Below are positions 5,265 through 9,134 of a DNA stretch of 9,134 bases, one piece after another. The notes beneath the pieces were generated by a model. The model was not told where the DNA came from, did not search any database, and saw nothing but the letters and a program-made list of their open reading frames with translations. Source of the stretch: Chloroflexota bacterium. Its GTDB lineage: Bacteria; Chloroflexota; Dehalococcoidia; SM23-28-2; RBG-16-64-32. Both the position numbers and the translations under genes were made by a program. The stretch spans positions 1 through 9,134 of the forward strand of contig JADFTG010000031.1 in NCBI GenBank assembly GCA_022560365.1, in the 5' to 3' direction. How positions within the stretch are numbered: the first letter of the stretch is position 1; each line of letters opens with the position of its first letter.

Positions 5265-6129
5265 TTGAGTCGGCTGGTGGGATCTGGCGGCGGGCGCTGC
5301 CGTTGCCGTCGCCGCTGTTTCCGGCGCCGTTCTTCATAAACATCGTGATCACGTCTATCGGGATCGGGAAGATTATCGTGCTGTTCTTCTCAGACGCGAT
5401 CTCCGTCAACGTCTGCAAGTAGCGCAGCTGCAGCGTCACCGGTTCGGCCGCCATCACCGCGCCCGCTTCCGCCAGCCGCTTCGACGCCTCGAACTCACCC
5501 TGGGCGTGGATCACCTTGCCGCGGCGCTCACGCTCGGCCTCCGCCTGACGGGCCATCGCTCGTACCATCTCCGACGGCAGGCCAACGTCGCGGACCTCCA
5601 CAATCGTCACCTTGATGCCCCATGGCTCCGTCGCCTCGTCGATGATCTGCTGCAGCTTCTGGTTCAGCTCGTCACGCTTGCTCAGCAGATCATCCAGGTC
5701 GGACTGGCCCAGCACACTGCGCAGCGTCGTCTGGGCCACAAGTGCCGTCGCGCGGACGTAGTCCATCACTTTGACGACCGAGTTCTCCGGGTCCGTGACC
5801 CGGAAGTAGACCACTGCGTCCACCTTGACCGTCACGTTGTCGCGCGTGATCACGTCCTGGCGAGGCACGTCCATCGTCGCGATGCGCAGATCCACCTTCT
5901 GCATACTCTCCACGAAGGGGAGGATGAAGAAGAGCCCCGGGCCGCGGGCGCCCACCAGGCGTCCCAGCCGGAAGATGACGCCTCGTTCGTACTCCTGCAC
6001 GATGCGGATCGCGAACGGGAACAGTGGCACCGCCATCATGTACCCGAAAATGATCAGCACGCGGGCAAGCAGGTTGGGCCCCTCGACCTTGGGCGGCTCC
6101 GGCGTCGCGAGCGGGGAATCGACGGTCAT
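5260..6129 (-). CDS. Stomatin/slipin-like SPFH domain membrane protein
   Basis: The 289-residue protein has a short cytoplasmic N-terminus, a hydrophobic membrane anchor at about 20-43 (LLARVLIIFGYMMAVPLFPF), and an SPFH domain. The SPFH domain shows EYERGVIFRLGRLVGARGPGLFFILPFVE, VPRQDVITRDNVTVKVDAVVYFRV and WGIKVTIVEVRDVGLP. A helical alanine/glutamate/arginine-rich segment follows (MARQAEAERERRGKVIHAQGE), then TLTEIASEKNSTIIFPIP near the C-terminus. Members oligomerise at the membrane and organise microdomains or partner proteases. The gene follows NfeD by 2 nt and has an SD, GGAAGGAG, 7 nt before the ATG, inside the end of nfeD, so the two are one operon. In archaea, stomatin is a substrate and partner of the NfeD protease. 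Its stop lies in the 15-bp repeat shared with the birA end. Confidence 0.95.
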   Translation of the reverse strand: MTVDSPLATPEPPKVEGPNLLARVLIIFGYMMAVPLFPFAIRIVQEYERGVIFRLGRLVGARGPGLFFILPFVESMQKVDLRIATMDVPRQDVITRDNVTVKVDAVVYFRVTDPENSVVKVMDYVRATALVAQTTLRSVLGQSDLDDLLSKRDELNQKLQQIIDEATEPWGIKVTIVEVRDVGLPSEMVRAMARQAEAERERRGKVIHAQGEFEASKRLAEAGAVMAAEPVTLQLRYLQTLTEIASEKNSTIIFPIPIDVITMFMKNGAGNSGDGNGSARRQIPPADSS

Positions 6130-6131
6130 GG

Positions 6132-7475
6132 CTAGTCTCCTTCCGGCTTCTGTTTCCTGACCTTCAGTCTCAGTCCCTTTATCTGTGTGATGATAACGCT
6201 ATCGCCCGGCTCGATCTCGCCTTCTTCAGCCTCCGCCGTCCAGATCTCGCCGTCCATCATCACGAACCCCTCCGGCGTCAGCGCCGACCGCGCCACGACA
6301 GTCCTCCCGACAAAGGTACTCATCCCCACCTTCGCGGGCATCGTCCGGATCCGCATCACGTTCACGAAGACGAAGACGACCAGCGCACCGAGCGCCGCGG
6401 CGACGCCGATGATCAGCTCCTCTGACACCCGGAACTCCGCGTCGTTGCCGCTCGTCAGCATCAAGCCGCCAAGGACGAGCGAAACTGCGCCGCCCACGCC
6501 TAACACGCCCCCGCTCGTCACGAATAACTCGAGCCCGAATAATATGAACGCGAACATGATCAGCGCCACCCCCGCCCAGTTGAAGGGGATCACGCTGAGG
6601 GAGAAGAACGCCATCACCAGCGCGATCACGCCGAACACGCCCGGAACGATTGAGCCCGGGTTGTATAGCTCGATGAACAGCGCCAGCGAACCCAGCGACA
6701 GCAACAGGAAGGCGATGTTCGGATCTGCGAGGACGTCCAGGAAACGCTCCACAAAGTTGCGGTTGTTGAACGCGATCTCCGCACCCGCCGTGTCCAGCAC
6801 GACCTCCTGGCCGCCCTGAAGCGTCACGGGTAGGCCGTCGATCTGCTGCAGGAGGTCGTCGAGGTCATCGGCGATGTACTCCACGATGTTCAGGCCGACG
6901 GCCTCGCTCGACGGCGCCGAGATGCCCTTGCGGACGGCGTCCTCCGCCCATTCCGCATTGCGCCCGCGCAGGGCGGCGAGGTCGCGGATCTTCTCCACGG
7001 AGTTCTCGATCACCTTGTTGCGCAGGTCGCCCTCCAGGTCCGCGCCCGTGCCGCTGATGGGCGTCGCCGAGCCGATCACCGTCGCCGGCGACATCGCCGC
7101 CACGTGCGCCGCGTACGCAATGTACGTCCCCGCCGAGGCAGCCTGACCCCCCGAGGGGGACACGTACACGATCACCGGCACCTCCGAGGCGAGGATGTTC
7201 TGAATGATGTCGTCCATCGAGGTGAGGAGGCCACCCGGCGTGTCGAGGCGGATCACGATGGCTGCGGCGTCCCTGTTCTCTGCCGCGCCGATACCGCGGT
7301 CGATGTAGCGGTCCATCACCGGGTTTACGACGCCGTCGGTCGTCAACACGTGCACCGCGCCCGGCGCCGTGTCCGGTCCGGAGTTGCAGGCGATGAGGAT
7401 GGCGGCGAAGGCAGTGAAAGCACCGAACAAGAGCAAACGCACCTGCCGCATGCGCTTCACCCTGTAGGGAGTCAT
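6132..7475 (-). CDS. nfeD: NfeD-family membrane-bound ClpP-class serine protease, predicted lipoprotein
   Basis: The 447-residue full-length NfeD has a signal sequence with lipobox LIAC (27-30, cysteine 30). The ClpP-like protease domain (about 40-235) carries LDTPGG (77-82), S114 in SPSGGQAASAGTY as the expected nucleophile, and K154 in RNKVIENSVEKI as the expected base. This S/K dyad has the same spacing as in the archaeal stomatin-cleaving enzyme PH1510. About five membrane segments follow (254-272, 276-297, 300-320, 323-341, 352-374), then a C-terminal OB-fold domain (about 385-445). It is thought to act in membrane protein quality control with stomatin, which is the next gene. Alternative starts are V6 (GTG) and M9 (ATG, preceded by AGGGTG); all leave the signal intact. 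A cysteine lipid anchor would place the protease domain outside the membrane. Confidence 0.94.
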   Translation of the reverse strand: MTPYRVKRMRQVRLLLFGAFTAFAAILIACNSGPDTAPGAVHVLTTDGVVNPVMDRYIDRGIGAAENRDAAAIVIRLDTPGGLLTSMDDIIQNILASEVPVIVYVSPSGGQAASAGTYIAYAAHVAAMSPATVIGSATPISGTGADLEGDLRNKVIENSVEKIRDLAALRGRNAEWAEDAVRKGISAPSSEAVGLNIVEYIADDLDDLLQQIDGLPVTLQGGQEVVLDTAGAEIAFNNRNFVERFLDVLADPNIAFLLLSLGSLALFIELYNPGSIVPGVFGVIALVMAFFSLSVIPFNWAGVALIMFAFILFGLELFVTSGGVLGVGGAVSLVLGGLMLTSGNDAEFRVSEELIIGVAAALGALVVFVFVNVMRIRTMPAKVGMSTFVGRTVVARSALTPEGFVMMDGEIWTAEAEEGEIEPGDSVIITQIKGLRLKVRKQKPEGD

Positions 7476-7492
7476 ATCAGCTCGTCCACGTC

Positions 7493-7498
7493 AGTATA
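7493..7498 (-). promoter_or_regulatory. Putative -10 of the nfeD-stomatin operon
   Basis: Read on the minus strand, TATACT (5/6 consensus) lies 17 nt upstream of the nfeD ATG. CTGAGT 17 nt further upstream is a weak -35 (3/6). The hexamer sits in the 107-bp divergent gap shared with hisZ. Confidence 0.45.
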
Positions 7499-7522
7499 CT
7501 CTGTCCTCAGATACGACTCAGA

Positions 7523-7551
7523 TTCATCCAACGGCCCTGTGGTGCTAAAAT
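7523..7551 (+). promoter_or_regulatory. Promoter of hisZ-hisG with extended -10
   Basis: TGC-TAAAAT (7543-7551) is an extended -10 with a 5/6 hexamer. TTCATC (7523-7528) lies 17 nt upstream as a weak -35. The start of transcription would fall near 7558, giving a leader of about 25 nt with AGGAG at 7569-7573. That is too short for a terminator-type attenuator, so control by histidine is not visible here. Confidence 0.6.
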
Positions 7552-7582
7552 GTTCGCATTCCCCCGCTAGGAGTACCCGAGA

Positions 7583-8785
7583 TTGACTGATTCCATGCGT
7601 TCCCGCGGTATGCGGGACATTCTGCCCCCGGAAATGGCGCGTTTCCGGCGCATCGAAGACGCCTTCCGCGCAGTCTGCCTCGGCTGGGGCTACCGCGAGG
7701 TGCGAACGCCCACGATCGAGCACCTCTACCTGTTCACGGCCGCCGGCACGCTCTCGCCGCAGATGCTCGACGGCGTCTACTCCTTCCTCGACTGGGACGG
7801 CTGGAGCGGCGAGCGCGTCGTCCTGCGCCCCGACTCCACGATCCCGGCCGCGCGCCTCTACGCCGAGAACCTCGCTGGCGAAACGCCCGCGAAGCTCTTC
7901 TACGTCCAGAACGTCTTCCGCTTCCAGGCGGGCGACGACACGCGTGAGGACTGGCAGTGCGGCGTCGAGCTGATCGGCGCCACACCGCGCCTCGGTGACG
8001 TCGAGCTGATCGTGATGGCAGGCGAGGTGCTGGAACGTCTCGGCGTCAAGACGCAACTTAAGCTCTCCGACCCCGGCATCCTGCGCGCCATCCTCGAGCA
8101 AGCTGGCCTCTCCCACGCCGACAGGATCGCCGTCTACGACCGCATCCTCTCCGGCGACAGCGGGGCGCTGGATGGGCTGCAGGAGCGCCTCACCGGCGCG
8201 CCGCCCCTCAGCGAGACGCTCTCTATGGAGGGCGCCGGTGCCGCCTACGTGAACAACCTGCGCAGCCTGCTCGCCACCGCCGTTCCAGGCGTCGAAGCCC
8301 CGCTCGACGAGCTGACCGCCGTTTGCGAGATGCTCAACGCTATCGGTATCGAGCCGGCCGTCGCGCCGCTGCTCGTCCGCGACTTCGAGTACTACACCGG
8401 TCCCGCGTTTCAGCTCTTCGCCGGCGACACGCGAGTCGGCGGCGGCGGCCGCTACGACGCGCTCGTCTCGCAGATCGGTGGCGAGAACGTCCCCGCGTCG
8501 GGCTTCGCGCTCGACATGGAACCGCTTCTCGCCCTCATCGGCGACGAAGCCGATGCCGACGCCTCAATCAGTATCCACTGCGAGTCCGGCGGCCGGCCGT
8601 CCGACGCCTTCGCGCTCGCCGTTGCGCTGCGCCGCAAGGACTTCGCCGTCGAAGTCGAAGGCCCTTGCGAGCGCGCACGGCACATCACCGTCTCCAGCGA
8701 CGGCTTCCTCATCGCGGTCAACGGCAGCAAACCACAGCGCGCCGCCTCGATCGACGAGGCCGTTCGCGCGGTCGTCGGAGGCTAG
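7583..8785 (+). CDS. hisZ: ATP phosphoribosyltransferase regulatory subunit HisZ
   Basis: This is a class II histidyl-tRNA synthetase paralog of 400 residues that activates short-form HisG and carries histidine feedback. Synthetase-derived motifs are RGMRDILPPE (8-17), LRPDSTIPAAR (81-91, where HisRS has RPEGT), FYVQNVFRFQ (106-115), WQCGVELIG (124-132), RDFEYYTG (266-273) and GGGGRYDAL (286-294). The C-terminal part after about 325 is short, with no full anticodon-binding domain, which argues for HisZ rather than HisS. The TTG start at 7583 is chosen because AGGAG lies 9 nt upstream; the ATG at 7595 would be 21 nt away. hisG follows after 1 nt, which supports the assignment. Confidence 0.92.
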   Translation: MTDSMRSRGMRDILPPEMARFRRIEDAFRAVCLGWGYREVRTPTIEHLYLFTAAGTLSPQMLDGVYSFLDWDGWSGERVVLRPDSTIPAARLYAENLAGETPAKLFYVQNVFRFQAGDDTREDWQCGVELIGATPRLGDVELIVMAGEVLERLGVKTQLKLSDPGILRAILEQAGLSHADRIAVYDRILSGDSGALDGLQERLTGAPPLSETLSMEGAGAAYVNNLRSLLATAVPGVEAPLDELTAVCEMLNAIGIEPAVAPLLVRDFEYYTGPAFQLFAGDTRVGGGGRYDALVSQIGGENVPASGFALDMEPLLALIGDEADADASISIHCESGGRPSDAFALAVALRRKDFAVEVEGPCERARHITVSSDGFLIAVNGSKPQRAASIDEAVRAVVGG

Positions 8786-8786
8786 C

Positions 8787-9134
8787 GTGGTCAAGATCGC
8801 GCTGCCGGCGGGCGACCTGCGCAAGCCGGTCGCCGACGCCCTGTCAGCGTCCGGCCTGCACGTCGAGGGCTACGGCGAAGGTTCCCGTCAGTACCGGCTG
8901 CCGGCTCGTGACCGCGAGGACGTCCGCGTGCGCGTCTTCCGCGAGAAAGACATCCCGATCCAGGTCGCGCTCGGCAACTACGATGTCGGCATCACGAGCC
9001 TCGCCTGGGTGCAGGAGATCCAGAGCCGCTTCCCGCAGCAGTCTCTCGTCCTCCTCGGCGACCTCGGTATCGGTGCCGGGCGCATCGTCCCCGCCGCCTG
9101 CGCCGAGGACATTTCGTCTCTCGGCCACCTCGGC
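8787..9134 (+). CDS. hisG: ATP phosphoribosyltransferase catalytic subunit HisG, 3'-truncated
   Basis: The frame is open from GTG 8787 to the window end (116 codons). It begins MVKIALPAGDLRKPVADAL and carries VRVFREKDIPIQVALGNYDVGITSLAWVQE, the HisG phosphate/PRPP-domain signature (usually R.kDiP..v..G..D.GITG.d...E). The enzyme couples ATP and PRPP in the first step of histidine synthesis. It lies 1 nt after the hisZ stop with GGAGG (8777-8781) 5 nt before the start, so it is cotranscribed. Pairing with hisZ implies the short hetero-octameric form; the C-terminal regulatory domain region lies beyond the window, so this cannot be confirmed. Confidence 0.9.
   Translation, partial: MVKIALPAGDLRKPVADALSASGLHVEGYGEGSRQYRLPARDREDVRVRVFREKDIPIQVALGNYDVGITSLAWVQEIQSRFPQQSLVLLGDLGIGAGRIVPAACAEDISSLGHLG

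Noticed and set aside
6187..6819. Forward ORF of 210 codons, and 5506-6135 forward ORF
   Set aside because: Both are antisense shadows of nfeD and the stomatin gene, which have strong family motifs.
7476..7582. Histidine attenuator or T-box before hisZ
   Set aside because: The predicted leader is about 25 nt with no His-codon run, specifier loop or terminator hairpin.

Overview
The window is a GC-rich stretch of bacterial chromosome with nine protein-coding genes, a tenth very small candidate gene, and one certain RNA gene (RNase P RNA). The content suggests a free-living, histidine-prototrophic bacterium with a cell wall. It has a MurE-type ligase, a class A RNase P RNA, a HisZ/HisG pair and a full-length NfeD paired with a stomatin. 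Start sites are mixed: some genes have Shine-Dalgarno (SD) sites, while others have a -10-like hexamer directly before the start codon. The best guess for the lineage is Chloroflexota. That guess rests on general gene style, not on a diagnostic marker, so it is tentative.

Layout: 1-1197 is the 3' part of a large serine recombinase, cut by the window edge. It is followed after 3 nt by a short RNase HI (1201-1611), then rnpB (about 1682-2047) behind its own extended -10 promoter. A MurE-type Mur ligase (2089-3612) follows. The gap 3613-3847 holds a compact transcription unit: an extended -10, an SD with 11 nt complementary to the 16S rRNA tail, a 22-codon ORF, a long competing-helix structure and a strong UUCG hairpin. 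Then comes a biotin-protein ligase without a DNA-binding domain (3848-4615).

The segment 4617-5264 looks inserted. It holds three tandem REP-like palindromic units, a small GIY-YIG nuclease gene, one inverted unit and a further direct unit. It is bracketed by a 15-bp direct repeat that contains the stop codons of both neighbouring convergent genes. Removing it would leave birA and the stomatin gene converging with overlapping stop codons.

On the minus strand, 7475-5260 is a two-gene operon: a ClpP-class membrane protease (NfeD, with a lipobox) followed by a stomatin/SPFH protein, a well-known membrane pair. A 107-bp divergent promoter region separates it from hisZ-hisG (7583 to the window end), which encode the two subunits of ATP phosphoribosyltransferase, the first enzyme of histidine synthesis. 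HisG is cut by the window edge.

The most interesting items are the GIY-YIG/REP module with its clean 15-bp duplication, and the unassigned structured small transcript in front of birA.
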